A stretch of 64,000 bases of DNA from Anisus vortex (Eukaryota > Mollusca > Gastropoda > Planorbidae). The stretch is taken from assembly GCA_949126835.1 (NCBI GenBank), contig OX421502.1, positions 41,129,473 through 41,193,472 on the forward strand, written 5' to 3'. This document shows positions 11,529 through 22,239 of the stretch, piece by piece; the first letter of the stretch is position 1, and the number at the start of each line of letters is the position of its first letter. The translations under genes and the position numbers were made by a program. The notes beneath the pieces were generated by a model. The model saw only the letters and a program-made list of their open reading frames with translations. It made no database searches and was not told where the DNA came from.

Positions 11529-11698
11529 ATAAGTTTACAGACGTTCCTTCTAGATAGAAGATTATTACGTCCACTGGGCCCAAAACTTCTGCAGGGCGAC
11601 AGGGATCCACCGGTGGTAGGGCTAGAACCCGCGACCTGTCAGTTGTTTTTTTTGGTTGACAGTCCGGTGATCTAACCGCTGGACCAGCCGGCTTCACA
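11529..11698 (-). mobile_element. tRNA-derived SINE, family 2
   Basis: On the minus strand it begins with an A-box-like GGTCCAGCGGTTAGATCACC and has a B-box-like GGGTTCTAGCCC. It ends with the family tail GAAGGAACGTCTGTAAACTT. The same tail occurs on + at 13366-13450 and a further copy is at 48010-48128. It lies just upstream of the membrane-protein gene. Confidence 0.8.
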
Positions 11699-13365
11699 TA
11701 TGTACCACATATAGGACTATTGGTCTTAATTAAAATAATACATAATCTGCTACTATATAAAAAAAAAATTTTTTTTGTTTCTCAATGAAACTAAATATTT
11801 GGTAGATATCTTCTATATATAATGTTTTCAATTTGTTCACTGTTATATCTGATTTAAAAGCACTGAGCATATTTAAATAACACATTTTTGATATATGAAA
11901 TCATACAAATGCCTAGCCTACATGTTGTGTTTTGTACCAATGCACTGCCAAAGCTGAATACTTTTATCACTCTGTTTTCTGGTAAAAATTCTTTAATTTT
12001 ATATAGGCCTAATAAAAATGTTGGTTTTCCCCTCCCCCGAGAAAAGATCTGCCACCGCCTCCAAGAAAATTATCCCCATAAATTACAACATAAAAGAATT
12101 ATAAATTTTAAATAATTCCTTCCTGATGATTCTGGTGGCCTTGTTGTTTAGAAACATTGTACATAATTTATAAATATATTTAATGTTCATTTCTAATTTT
12201 TAATGTGTTTTTTCTTCTTGCGTTGCAAACAATTTTTTTATTTTAACCTATTTTTAGTCTATATAGTAGGCCTACATTATAAATCTACTGTATCATTAGA
12301 ATCTGATACAATTGGTTGCCATACAATAAGCATATAGGCCCTAAGCTCAATATATATACGTCTACATAATATATAGTAGGGTATAGGTACAGTAGTACAG
12401 TCTGCACAGAATAGGCCTATTGTACTATTCTTTTACAAAATATTTTATTTAATGCCATACTCAGTTATAATACTGAGAAATAGAGAAAAACATGACTAAA
12501 AATGTAATAATTGATCATTCAATGTCTGACAATGTTAATTTTAACTAGACTTAGACGTTTTAATACTACTACTGACTAATGTCAATGTCACTACACTACA
12601 ACACTATTGTTCACTGTTAAGTAGTCTACAACTACTGATAACTGTCATGGTTGATTACTTTACTTACTAGTTAGGCCTGTGCCTCCTATACTATTCTATT
12701 ACTACTAGTTAAATAGTTACTAGCCAGACAAAAAAAATCAGGATCTAGAATCTAGACTAATCTAGAGTGAGTCACATAGTCTATAATTCTGCTTGGTTAC
12801 TTAGAGAAGTTAGTCTAGTTCACTACTACTAGTCCCAGTTCATAAAAAAAAATCGGTAGCCTACCCTACAATCCTACAAATTAACAGATAGTTATAGGTA
12901 TAGTTATAGGCCTAAGTTGGCCTAACACAGTAACACTACAACAGCTTGGAAGATCAAGTTCTCCTTTAGTCCTTTAGCCTAATCTTTACTTTACTTTTGC
13001 CAGGGACATGGATTAGCGGCATTAGCTTATAAATATTTTATAAAGTGTAGCCTTATAGTATGGCTTGTAATTAAGATGATTAAGACTTTAGAAGTCTTAA
13101 GACGTCGACTAAACTAGACTAAGCGTCTAAGCAGCGTCAATCTTGAAAAGTGCGCAGTCTAGTAGTGCAGACTGTAGTAGTCTAGTAGTAGTAGCCTTAG
13201 TCGGCTAAGACTAAGTGTAGTCGAGAAAGTGATTGTATTGTATTGTAAGTGTAAAAAACACTCAACCATCAATAGGTTACTTAAAAATGTCAAAAGAAAG
13301 TCCTTATTAATTATAGGACTAAACTATATAGACTATAGGAGTTAGGAGTGAGTAATATAAAACTG
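11699..13365. other. Intergenic DNA rich in CTAG and AGGCCTA palindromes
   Basis: No coding exon was recognised. From about 12000 the sequence has many AGGCCTA, TCTAGA, ACTAGT and GACTA motifs at a density that looks well above chance for this AT-rich DNA. It lies 5' of the membrane-protein gene, so promoter elements may be here, but none is identified. Confidence 0.4.
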
Positions 13366-13450
13366 CAGGAGTTTTGGGCCTAGTACTAGTGCCACTAGTG
13401 GACGTAATAATCTTCTATCTAGAAGGAACGTCTGTAAACTTATAAGAAAC
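13366..13450 (+). mobile_element. Family 2 SINE, 5'-truncated copy
   Basis: The 3' part of the family 2 SINE in the opposite orientation to the 11.5-kb copy. They share GGACGTAATAATCTTCTATC and GAAGGAACGTCTGTAAACTT. Confidence 0.75.
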
Positions 13451-13936
13451 GTATAACTTCACACATATAAGAAACCTTAAAAGCAAAAGTGATACCTTTT
13501 GACAAAAGTTTTGTTACAACACTTGTATTGGTATATTTCTGTTATACGCCTTTGTGAACAAAGGTAAGCAACTATTAGCGACACAATAACGATGATGTCA
13601 TTTCCGTCAGATTAGTCATTGACTTTGACCTGTGGGAAACCCCACATTTTTCGGTGAGCGTCCATAAAGGACGTCCGCATCACTAGCTTTATATAGAATT
13701 CTGACGTCACAATTTTTATGCAAGGAGAAAAGGGGGGATGCATCGCGGAAGTCCGTAACCATTTTTAATAAGCCCGCCTATTAAAGTGAAATAAAACATT
13801 CATTTTAAAATTGTAGCTTTACGTATCAACTGATATTTTCATTATGCATATGGCCAATGATCAAACAAATAATTATAGAGACTTAAAGAAAAATTCCTGA
13901 AAAAAAAACATAACATTTTCTGGATGTTTCTGCATT

Positions 13937-14085
13937 AACACATAGGGACTGTATTGATAACATTATTATTACACCATAGTGTGACCATAGGGACTGTATT
14001 GATAACATTATTATTACGCCATAGGGACTGTATTAATAACATTATTATTACACCATAGGGACTGTATTGATAACATTATCTTAAT
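13937..14085. repeat. 34-bp minisatellite, left of LINE nest
   Basis: About four units contain ATAGGGACTGTATTGATAAC and ATTATTACACC. The same unit resumes at 22240-22586, so the LINE nest at 14086-22236 is inserted in this array. Confidence 0.9.
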
Positions 14086-14313
14086 GAATTTTTTAATGAA
14101 AAAGTCGAGGCGATCAGAAACAGCTTTGATAATCATACTACTCCACCCACTGTGGAGAAGTCATTTTCTGGAATTTCTTTGTCAAATTTCCTCCCAGTTT
14201 CCGAAGAGCAGTTGAGGCGTCTTATTTCTGTATCTAAACCTACATCCTCAATTGTTGACCCCATTCCAACGAAGATTGTGTTGGACTGCCTTGAAATTCT
14301 GCTTCCAGTTTAA

Positions 14314-14758
14314 GTGCGTATCATAAATGGTAGCCTGGAGTCAACCACAGTCCCACAAATGTTTAAGACTGCTGTCATCAAGCCTTTATTAAAGAAAAAG
14401 GGGCTCGATCCTAGTGACTGCAGGAGTTTTCGCCCAGTATCTAACCTTCCCTATGTATCGAAGCTTCTTGAGAGGGTTGTCTCTCAGCAGCTTTTACAAC
14501 ATCTAACCACACATGGCCTGATTGATAAATTTCAATCTGCCTATCGTCCTGGGCATAGCTGTGAGACGGCAATATTACGTGTTATGAATGATGTTCTATG
14601 TAGTGCTGACCGTGGTGATCTGACTATCTTAGTTCTGTTGGACCTCAGTGCTGCCTTTGATGTTATCAACCATGACTTACTTTTATCAAGACTTCAATAC
14701 GAGATGGGCATCACTGATACTGCACTTCATTGGTTTACTTCCTACTTGGCAGACAGGA
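14314..14758 (+). pseudogene. L2-like reverse transcriptase, N-terminal part
   Basis: Reads AVIKPLLKKKGLDPSDCRSF through the RT finger motifs to SYLADR, where the second LINE interrupts it within the 16-bp target duplication. The frame resumes at 18855 with TQRVSINQTL. The stop at 14311 separates it from the upstream coding sequence. Confidence 0.85.
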
Positions 14759-15640
14759 ATCTTAAGCCTGTCTGTGTTTAGGCGTTTTGGAGTTTTGGAG
14801 GCTTGAGGTCTTCTCTTTGGTTTGAAATGGATATTCAACTTGGAGACAATCAGGCGGTGGTCGGTCCAACAGTCGGCACCACACATGGCCTTGGTCACTC
14901 TCACGTCCTGTCGGTCCCTGTTTCTGACAATGACATAGTCGATTAGATGCCAGTGTTTAGAATGCGGGTGCATCCATGATGTCCTGTTGCGAGTAGGGAG
15001 GCTAAAGATGGTGTTTGTTATTAGGAGACCAAATTCAGCACATGTCTGAAGAAGAAGCAAGCCATTGCTGTTGCATTTTCCGACCCCGTGCTTCCCCATC
15101 ACTCCTTCCCAGGAGGAGTTGTCACTACCGACACGAGCATTGAAGTCTCCGAGAATAATGAGTTTGTCAGAAGAAGGTGTGGCGGAGACGACAGTGTTGA
15201 GATCTTCATAGAATTTAGCAATGGTCTCTTCCGAGTTTGTCATTGTGGGTGCATATGCGCTGACAATAGTTGCAAACTTCTTACCATGGCAGAGAGGCAG
15301 TCTCATTGTCATGAGGCGATCATTTATTCCTCTGGGGGAACTGGTGAGCTTGCACGCAAGAGAGGATTTGATAGCAAAACCAACTCCAGCCTCGCGTTTT
15401 GCGGTTGGGTCGCGTCCGCTCCAGAAAAATGAGTAGCCAGCAAGCCTTTCTGTGAGTTCGCCTACACCAGCCAGTCTTGTTTCACTAAGGGCAGCAATGT
15501 CTATGTTGTATCTAGCAAGTTCATGAGCTATGAGCGCTGAGCGTCGCTGAGGTCTATCTGTGGTATCTCTGTCGAGAAGTGTGCGGATATTCCAAACTCC
15601 AAGTATTATAGGAGTTGTCTTTGACTTTGTTTTCTTTGAA
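14759..15640 (-). pseudogene. LINE endonuclease domain (inverted segment)
   Basis: An AP-endonuclease-like domain reads on minus from about 15610 (GVWNIRTLLDRDTTDRPQRR) to the insert edge. Motifs include LSETRLAGVGEL, the GDFNAR metal-site block (IILGDFNARVGSDNSSWEGV), then LIDYVIV and the catalytic-type WTDHRLIV near the end. The frame looks open and well conserved, so the insertion is young, but it is detached from its polymerase by the inversion. The region about 15640-16450 is probably the element's 5' UTR. Confidence 0.8.
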
Positions 15641-16451
15641 TTTCGACCGCATAAATTGGGTCCCCGCCGACCGCGGTTTGCCGGCCAGGGTATAAGGAGC
15701 AGGCAATTTTTAGGGCACCTTTTCTAGCCCCTTCCTCATGCTAGGAGGTGAGCAGTGCTGTCCTGAATAGGGCTGCTCAGTCACTCAGGTGTCTGCCGGA
15801 TTCCACTTCTGCTCCAATTCAGTGGGGAAACGACCCTATAGCCTGAGTCGCCTGTGTGCAGGCTTGCGGCTACGACTGCCAGTGCACCACACCTATCGCT
15901 TCGCCGCTTACCCATCGCCACAGGGCTTGGAATGATGGATGACTAATGATTTGCGCATGTTAGTTTGTTTAAAGTGAAGAAGAGTTGCGCAGCGTCGACC
16001 TCACTCTCTCGTCCGGGTCCACCAGATGCCAGTGGCAAGAACAAGTCTAGACGACCGGCGATGGGCTCAGATGCAGTGGATGACCAAGATGTGCTACGTG
16101 CCTCACCTTGCACTACGCGCTCCACAGTGCGTTGCTGTAGTCGCCTTCACCTCCGTTGGATCAGGTTGATCTCCTCCGCAGGGTCCGCCGATGTCCAGGC
16201 TTCACATGCACAGGTAGGCAAGACCTATGTCGCCGTGGGTTTGAGCCCAGCGGCTACCCTCACCTGGTTTAGCCGGCCAGTGGAAGCCGTTGCCCGGGGT
16301 ATGGCCGCTGTTGCATGCTAACAGCTACGAGGAGCCACAGGTGAGAGCTGAGTGACAGATGAGGACCAAGGCGGGCGAACTGCTCTGCTGAGCACCACAT
16401 GTCCACCCGTCGGAGGTACTACCTCTACCTGAACACCCCATATACCCCTAA

Positions 16452-18794
16452 ACATTTGTCCACACGCTAAATGGACGCCTTGCCTCTATCACATTTGACA
16501 ACATAAACGCAGAAGCAGCATGGACTACACTTCGCGACACGGTACATAGCACAGCCACTGAGTGCCTCGGACCCTCTACCAGGAAACACAAGGACTGGTT
16601 TGACGAAAACAATGCAGCGATTCAACTTCTACTTGAGCAAAGACGTAAAGCACACAAGGCACTTCTTGATGACCCTATGTCAACAGCAAAGAAAACCGCC
16701 CTGGGAAACATCAGCAGAATCATTCAGAAGCAACTGCGACAAATGCGGGACTCTTGGCTATGTGCGAAAGCTGACGAAATTCAGGGCTATGCAGACACAA
16801 AAGACATGAAGAACTTTTACAGGGGTCTAAGAGAAATGTATGGCCCTGTCACCTCAGGCTCATCTCCGCTCCTTGATGCAGAAGGCTCCACGCTTATCAC
16901 TGACAAGGAGAAAATATTAGAAAGGTGGGCGGAGCACTTCAGGAATGTATTAAACACACCCTCTTTTGTGGGCCACGAAGCCATCGAAAGATTAACACAA
17001 GTCCCGGTAAACAACACACTGGAAGCTGTCCCAAATATGAATGAGCTAATGGCAGCCATCCGACAAATGTCAAATGGGAAAGCCCCTGGCCCCGATATGA
17101 TTCCTGCTGAGATCTATAAAGAGGGTGGTCCTGTGCTGTCAGGTAAACTGCTTTGCCTACTTCAGACCATATGGGAGACAGAAACGGTACCACAGAACCT
17201 CAAAGATGCTTCCATAATTCACCTCTACAAACGCAAAGGAAACCGACAGGCCTGTGACAACCACCGCGGAATCTCACTGTTGTCCATTGCTGGCAAGATC
17301 CTGGCTAGAATTCTACTTAACCGCTTAAATGTACATCTGGAGCAAGGTCTACTACCAGAAAGCCAGTGCGGCTTCCGCAAGGAGCGCGGCACGATCGACA
17401 TGGTATTCGCAGCTAGACAGCTCCAAGAGAAGTGCCAAGAGCAGAACTTAGACCTGTATTCAATTTTTATCGATCTGACCAAGGCCTTTGACTCAGTCAG
17501 CAGAGATGGCCTATGGAAAATCATGGCAAAGTTCGGCTGCCCAAGAAAGTTCATAGCTATGGTAAGGCAGTTTCATGACGGTATGCAGGCTCGTGTCCAG
17601 GACAATGGAGAGATGTCTGAACCCTTCCCAGTGACAAATGGCGTCAAGCAGGGATGCGTTCTGGCTCCAACACTGTTCAGTCTAATGTTCACAGCCATGC
17701 TCAGTGATGCATTTAGGGATGGACCTGAGGGTGTAGACATCAGGTACCGCACTGATGGCGGGCTGTTCAACCTTAGGAGACTCAAAGCAAAAACAAAGGT
17801 CAGGTCTGACACCATTCATGACTTACTATTTGCCGACGACTGCGCTCTCAATGCCGGCTCTGAAGCTGATCTGAAACACAGTGTTGAAAATTTTTCCAGT
17901 GCATGCTCCAACTTTGGACTTACCATCAGCACTAAGAAGACAGAAGTCCTGTACCAACCAGCCCCCGGTAAGCCCTACGTCGAGCCAAACATCAGTATCA
18001 ATGGTGAAAAAATCAACACAGTAAACCGCTTTACGTACCTTGGTAGTACACTGTCTCAGGCTGTTGTCATTGATGATGAAGTAAACCTCCGTATCTCAAA
18101 AGCCAGTGCAACCTTTGGAAGTCTGTACAAAAATGTTTGGAACAGAAGGGGCATTAGCACCCAAACCAAAATAAAAGTCTACAGAGCAGTCGTGCTCCCT
18201 ACTTTACTATATGCATGTGAGACTTGGACTGTTTATCAACGACATGCTAAGCTCCTAAATCACTTCCACACAAAAAGCCTGAGAAAAATCCTAAATATCA
18301 AATGGCAGGACAAAATTCCAGACTTTGAGGTACTCGCCAGGGCAGGACTCCCAAGCATCCACACAAGTCTGATGCAGTCTCAACTTCGCTGGGCTGGGCA
18401 TGTTATACGCATGCCTGACTGCCGTCTTCCAAAGAGGCTCTTCTATGGCGAGCTAAAAAACGGTCAGCGAGCTCGCGGAGGTCCAAAAAAGCGATATAAA
18501 GATACCCTCAAGGCATCACTCAAAGCGTTCTCCATTAAAGAGGACTCCTGGGAGGTGACAGCCAAAGACCGTGCCTCATGGAACTCAGCGGTCCATGAAG
18601 GAGCAGCTCTTTGCGAAGAGCAAAAACAGAGAGCAGCTGAGTCCAAGAGACAAGCCAGGAAAGATCGTGCCCTAGAGCCCATTGTCGACGCTCTGACCTT
18701 CCCCTGTACGGTTTGCAGTCGTACCTTCCGCGCAAGGATAGGCCTCTTTAGCCACATGAAAACCCACCGCACAGCCACACCCCATACTTCATAG
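16452..18794 (+). CDS. LINE reverse transcriptase with C-terminal C2H2 finger
   Basis: An uninterrupted frame (first Met at 16677, 705 codons from there) encodes a non-LTR retrotransposon polymerase. It shows, in order, the RT entry block KAPGPDMIPAEI, NHRGISLLSIAGKILARILL, the first catalytic Asp in FIDLTKAFDSV, GVKQGCVLAPTLFSLMF, the FADDC catalytic pair at about 17829-17843, and FTYLGSTL. The C-terminus carries CTVCSRTF and HMKTH, a C2H2 zinc finger found at the end of many such elements. The stop at 18792-18794 is followed by a 44-bp 3' end. The lack of frameshifts suggests recent insertion. Without its endonuclease in frame the copy is not autonomous. Confidence 0.9.
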   Translation, partial: TFVHTLNGRLASITFDNINAEAAWTTLRDTVHSTATECLGPSTRKHKDWFDENNAAIQLLLEQRRKAHKALLDDPMSTAKKTALGNISRIIQKQLRQMRDSWLCAKADEIQGYADTKDMKNFYRGLREMYGPVTSGSSPLLDAEGSTLITDKEKILERWAEHFRNVLNTPSFVGHEAIERLTQVPVNNTLEAVPNMNELMAAIRQMSNGKAPGPDMIPAEIYKEGGPVLSGKLLCLLQTIWETETVPQNLKDASIIHLYKRKGNRQACDNHRGISLLSIAGKILARILLNRLNVHLEQGLLPESQCGFRKERGTIDMVFAARQLQEKCQEQNLDLYSIFIDLTKAFDSVSRDGLWKIMAKFGCPRKFIAMVRQFHDGMQARVQDNGEMSEPFPVTNGVKQGCVLAPTLFSLMFTAMLSDAFRDGPEGVDIRYRTDGGLFNLRRLKAKTKVRSDTIHDLLFADDCALNAGSEADLKHSVENFSSACSNFGLTISTKKTEVLYQPAPGKPYVEPNISINGEKINTVNRFTYLGSTLSQAVVIDDEVNLRISKASATFGSLYKNVWNRRGISTQTKIKVYRAVVLPTLLYACETWTVYQRHAKLLNHFHTKSLRKILNIKWQDKIPDFEVLARAGLPSIHTSLMQSQLRWAGHVIRMPDCRLPKRLFYGELKNGQRARGGPKKRYKDTLKASLKAFSIKEDSWEVTAKDRASWNSAVHEGAALCEEQKQRAAESKRQARKDRALEPIVDALTFPCTVCSRTFRARIGLFSHMKTHRTATPHTS

Positions 18795-18854
18795 GACGAC
18801 AAAAATGGTCATCGTCGATCACGACGGACGAACAACATTACTTGGCAGACAGGA

Positions 18855-19420
18855 CTCAGAGAGTTTCTATCAATCAGACCTTATCAAAAGCCACTTCTCT
18901 CATCTGTGGCGTACCTCAAGGTTCAGTTTTAGGGCCTATCCTTTTTGCTGTTTACACTAGCCAGCTTGGCAGAATAATTGATAGCCAAGGATTATCTCGC
19001 AAACTATATGCGGATGATACCCAGCTGTACAAAAGCTTCCATCCTGATCATAATGCTTGTGCTGCCGCTGTTAATGCAGTGGAAGAATGCTGTCTAGCGG
19101 TGAAAGCGTGGATGACTGCCAACAAACTCAAACTAAATGACGACAAGACTGAGACAATTCTGTGCGGTTCAAACTTCAATCTTAGGAAAGTCGATATTCC
19201 ATCTATTAAAGTAGGGGCCTCTGATATCTATTTGTCCAACACTGTCAGAGACCTGGGCTTTATCATTGACAGTAAATTAACAATGGGTCCACACATCAGT
19301 ACTGTGGTTAGGGCCTGCTCCTTCCATCTTCGTGCCCTGGGTCAGCTGCGACCTCTGATTAATAAAAAAAACAGCCAATGCTTTTGCAACAATACAGTCA
19401 AGACTAGACTATTGTAACAG
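18855..19420 (+). pseudogene. L2-like reverse transcriptase, palm region
   Basis: The continuation of the split host LINE: GVPQGSVLGPILFAVYTSQL, the catalytic YADDTQLY, then LNDDKTETILCG and LGFIIDSKLTMGPHI. The frame breaks in the A-run at about 19366. Downstream the thumb region continues in another frame (NAFATIQSRLDYCNSCLWG, then NTAARIVSRVKKHDH). Confidence 0.85.
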
Positions 19421-19490
19421 TTGCCTGTGGGGTTTACCCCAGAAACAACTGGATAGACTTCAGAAAGTTCAAAATACTGCAGCACGCATT

Positions 19491-22064
19491 GTGTCACGAG
19501 TAAAGAAGCATGACCATATCACTCCAATTCTCAAAGAGCTCCACTGGCTCCCTGTGACGAAGCGCATCGATCATAAGATTATGTCCCTTACCTATGGATG
19601 CGTGGAAGGCACAGCACCTGCATATCTCAAAGAGCTTATACCGAAGCATGTCCCGTTAAGGATGCTGCGATCTTCAACACAATCTCTCCTGGAAATTCCA
19701 GGTTTGGAAGGTCACAGAAAAAAGACTCTTGGTGTAAGCTCGTTTGAATCTGTGGCGCCTACACTGTGGAATGGCTTACCTGAGACACTGAAAAACTCTG
19801 TGTCAAAAAAAGCATTCAAGAAGAATTTGAAGACTTTTCTTTTCAACCACCACCTTCTTGTTGCACGTGTCAAGCTTAAACTTAAAAGGAATTGGGCAGT
19901 AGAATTAAACCAGCGAAAGAAGTTCAACACAATACTTCTCAGAGACCCAACCAAACGCCAGGAATTCAAGCTGGCACTTGCAAACAAATTCCAAGTCCTG
20001 CAAGAAATAATTGATGAAGAGGAAGCAACAATAGACAAGGAGTGTAGGATAGTGGAAACAACAATAAAGACAGTTTGTCAAGAAGTATTGGGCCCACAGA
20101 AACGCAACCACAAGGAATGGATCTCAACGGTCTCTTTGAAGAAAATAGAACAGAGAAGAGAAATGAAGGCAGTACTAAATAGCAGCCGGACACGTGCAGA
20201 GAAGGCCAAGGCACAGGAACAATACACACAAGCAAACAAGAGTGTAAAGAAGAGCATCAAAGCCGACAAAAAGAATTATGCAGATGCTCTAGCTGCAGAA
20301 GCGGAGGAAGCAGCCAGAAATGGAAATATGAAAGACTTGTATACCATCACCAAGAAGTTATCTGGAAAGTTTAGTAAAACTGAAAGACCGGTGAAAGATA
20401 AAGAAGGAAAGCAGATAGTCGATGACGAAGGACAAAAGAGAAGATGGGTGGAATACTTTGAAGAGCTACTCAACAGGCCAGCTCCACCAGACTCACCTGA
20501 TATCCAGCCGGCAGACATAGACCTCCCGATAGACTGCAATGCACCTACAAAGGAAGAAATACGCCAAGCCATCAAGAAGCTTAAAAGCGGAAAAGCACCT
20601 GGACCAGATGATATCCCTGCGGAGGCACTGAAAGCGGACGTGGAGACTACAGTAGAGCTCTTACACCCCCTCTTCCAAAAGATCTGGGAAGAGGAGCAAG
20701 TCCCAACAGAGTGGAAAGAGGGACTACTCATTAAACTCCCTAAGAAAGGAAACTTGAGCACCTGCTCTAACTATAGAGGAATTACCCTACTATCAATCCC
20801 AGGAAAGGTGTTCAACAGGATTCTGCTTGGCAGAATGCAGGCTGCTGTTGATACGAAGCTGCGAGATCAGCAAGCTGGTTTCCGCAAGGATAGATCCTGC
20901 ACTGACCAAATAGCTACACTGCGCATCATCCTGGAGCAGTCGCTCGAGTGGAATTCCCCCCTATATGTCAACTTTATTGACTATGAAAAGGCTTTTGACA
21001 GCGTAGACAGGGAATCACTTTGGAAGCTGCTAAGACACTATGGGGTCCCTACAAAAATTACCTCTATAATTAAGAACTCTTATGAAGGATTGAAATGCAG
21101 AGTGATCCACAGAGGCCACCCAACAGAGGCATTCCAAGTACGGACGGGAGTGAGACAAGGCTGTTTACTGTCGCCATTTCTGTTTCTGCTAGCGATAGAC
21201 TGGGTAATGAAGACATCAACATCGGATAAGCGTAAAGGCATCCAGTGGACGTTATGGTCACAACTAGACGATCTAGATTTCGCGGATGACCTGGCACTAC
21301 TCGCACATACTCAGCAACAGATGCAGGAAAAGACCAACATTGTGACGGAAAACTCCACTCGCCTTGGCCTCAACATCCACAAAGGGAAGACCAAGTTCCT
21401 TAAGGTCAACGCAGAAAACACATCGCCTATCACTCTCAATGGTGAAGCGCTAGAGGAAACTGAAGAATTCACCTATCTAGGCAGCATCGTCAATAAGAAG
21501 GGTGGATCCGATGCCGATGTAAGGGCAAGAGTTGGCAAGGCCAGGACAGCCTTCCTCCAACTTAAGAATATCTGGAGCTCAAGAGAAATATCCCTGAAAA
21601 CAAAGTTCAAGATCTTCAACTCAAACGTGAAGTCTGTCTTACTCTATGGTGCAGAGACTTGGAGGACCACAGCTACTAACACCAAGAAGATCCAGATTTT
21701 CATAAACTCATGTCTCAGGAGGATTATGCATATACGCTGGCCAGACATGATCAGTAACGATGAGCTCTGGAGTCGCACAGGGCAACAGGCAGCCGATCTG
21801 GAGATCATGCAAAAAAGATGGAGATGGTTGGGGCACACACTCCGAAAACCAGCATCCAACATCACCAGACAGTCCTTATCATGGAACCCCCAAGGAAAGA
21901 GGAAGAGAGGCCGACCCCGTAACAGCTGGCGCCGAGACCTGGATGCAGACGTCAAGAGAACAGGCCATTCATGGGGACAGTTGGAAAGACTCGCTCTGGA
22001 CCGGGATGGCTGGAGAGCCCTTGTTGGTGGCCTATGCCCCGAGAGGGGTAGTAGGCGTAAGTAA
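19491..22064 (+). CDS. Chimeric LINE frame: L2 C-terminus fused to RTE-like polymerase (857 codons)
   Basis: The first 120 or so codons are the C-terminal region of the host L2-like LINE (HWLPVTKRIDHKI, SFESVAPTLWNGLPETLKNS). At 19848 the frame enters the second inserted LINE without a stop. That part carries a lysine-rich linker, FEELLNRPAPPDSPDIQ, the RT blocks GKAPGPDDIPAEAL and NYRGITLLSIPGKVF, catalytic FIDYEKAFDSVD, VRQGCLLSPFLFLLAI, DDLDFADDLALL and TYLGSIV. The C-terminal block RWRWLGHTLRKPASNITRQ ends in GLCPERGSRRK. The fusion is an accident of insertion. Both halves are coding in origin, and no function is implied. Confidence 0.85.
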   Translation: MSRVKKHDHITPILKELHWLPVTKRIDHKIMSLTYGCVEGTAPAYLKELIPKHVPLRMLRSSTQSLLEIPGLEGHRKKTLGVSSFESVAPTLWNGLPETLKNSVSKKAFKKNLKTFLFNHHLLVARVKLKLKRNWAVELNQRKKFNTILLRDPTKRQEFKLALANKFQVLQEIIDEEEATIDKECRIVETTIKTVCQEVLGPQKRNHKEWISTVSLKKIEQRREMKAVLNSSRTRAEKAKAQEQYTQANKSVKKSIKADKKNYADALAAEAEEAARNGNMKDLYTITKKLSGKFSKTERPVKDKEGKQIVDDEGQKRRWVEYFEELLNRPAPPDSPDIQPADIDLPIDCNAPTKEEIRQAIKKLKSGKAPGPDDIPAEALKADVETTVELLHPLFQKIWEEEQVPTEWKEGLLIKLPKKGNLSTCSNYRGITLLSIPGKVFNRILLGRMQAAVDTKLRDQQAGFRKDRSCTDQIATLRIILEQSLEWNSPLYVNFIDYEKAFDSVDRESLWKLLRHYGVPTKITSIIKNSYEGLKCRVIHRGHPTEAFQVRTGVRQGCLLSPFLFLLAIDWVMKTSTSDKRKGIQWTLWSQLDDLDFADDLALLAHTQQQMQEKTNIVTENSTRLGLNIHKGKTKFLKVNAENTSPITLNGEALEETEEFTYLGSIVNKKGGSDADVRARVGKARTAFLQLKNIWSSREISLKTKFKIFNSNVKSVLLYGAETWRTTATNTKKIQIFINSCLRRIMHIRWPDMISNDELWSRTGQQAADLEIMQKRWRWLGHTLRKPASNITRQSLSWNPQGKRKRGRPRNSWRRDLDADVKRTGHSWGQLERLALDRDGWRALVGGLCPERGSRRK

Positions 22065-22081
22065 GTAAGTAAGTAAGTAAG
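19848..22081 (+). mobile_element. RTE-like LINE, 5'-truncated, with GTAA-repeat tail
   Basis: The insert is bounded by TTTCTTTTCAAC at 19836-19847 and 22082-22093, a 12-bp target duplication. The 5' end is cut inside the region before the polymerase. The 3' end has almost no UTR and finishes in five or so GTAA repeats, a tail style known for RTE-type elements. It sits in the C-terminal part of the L2-like host. Confidence 0.85.
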
Positions 22082-22239
22082 TTTCTTTTCAACTAAGTTG
22101 ATGAAGTACACATCCATCAGCAAAATACTTGTTTAAAACTATTTTAGAGTGTTATTGTCGTTTCGTTTTTGTGAGCGCGCTGAGCATGCTTGCATTAGCA
22201 TGGAGTGATGCGCGATATAAATGACCAATTATTATTTTT

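Larger units (their letters stand above)
14759..18838 (+). mobile_element. 4.1-kb LINE with inverted 5' half (twin-priming structure)
   Basis: The insert is flanked by a perfect 16-bp target duplication, TACTTGGCAGACAGGA, at 14743-14758 and 18839-18854. The 3' part (about 16452-18838) reads forward and encodes the reverse transcriptase. The 5' part (14759 to about 16450), with the endonuclease, is inverted. The inverted piece ends at residues KRLNTDRLK and the forward piece begins at VHTLNGRLAS, which are adjacent in the protein, as expected for twin priming during target-primed reverse transcription. The exact inversion point between about 16320 and 16455 could not be fixed. The clade is probably RTE/Jockey-like. 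Confidence 0.85.
14086..22236 (+). mobile_element. L2/CR1-like LINE, 5'-truncated, split by two later LINEs
   Basis: The host element survives in three pieces: 14086-14758, 18855-19847 and 22094-22236, about 1.8 kb in all. Piece 1 encodes the linker and fingers of a reverse transcriptase (NEFFNEKVEAIRNSF at the start, SFRPVSNLPYVSKLLERVVS, LDLSAAFDVINHDLLL). It has an in-frame TAA at 14311. Piece 2 carries GVPQGSVLGPILFAVYTSQL and YADDTQLY, then a frameshift in an A-run at about 19366 before the thumb and C-terminal region (HWLPVTKRIDHKI). Piece 3 is the 3' tail, ending in a GCGATATAAATGACC block and ATTATTATTTTTA, typical of L2/CR1-type elements. It cannot be active. Confidence 0.85.

Noticed and set aside
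15943..16321. Overlapping 60- and 118-codon frames
   Set aside because: They lie in the presumed 5' UTR of the twin-primed LINE, near the inversion junction, and have no recognisable domain.
22060..22081. GTAAG run as a splice-donor array like those in VPS37A
   Set aside because: It is the 3' tail of the RTE-like LINE, lies directly before its target duplication, and has no host exon attached.
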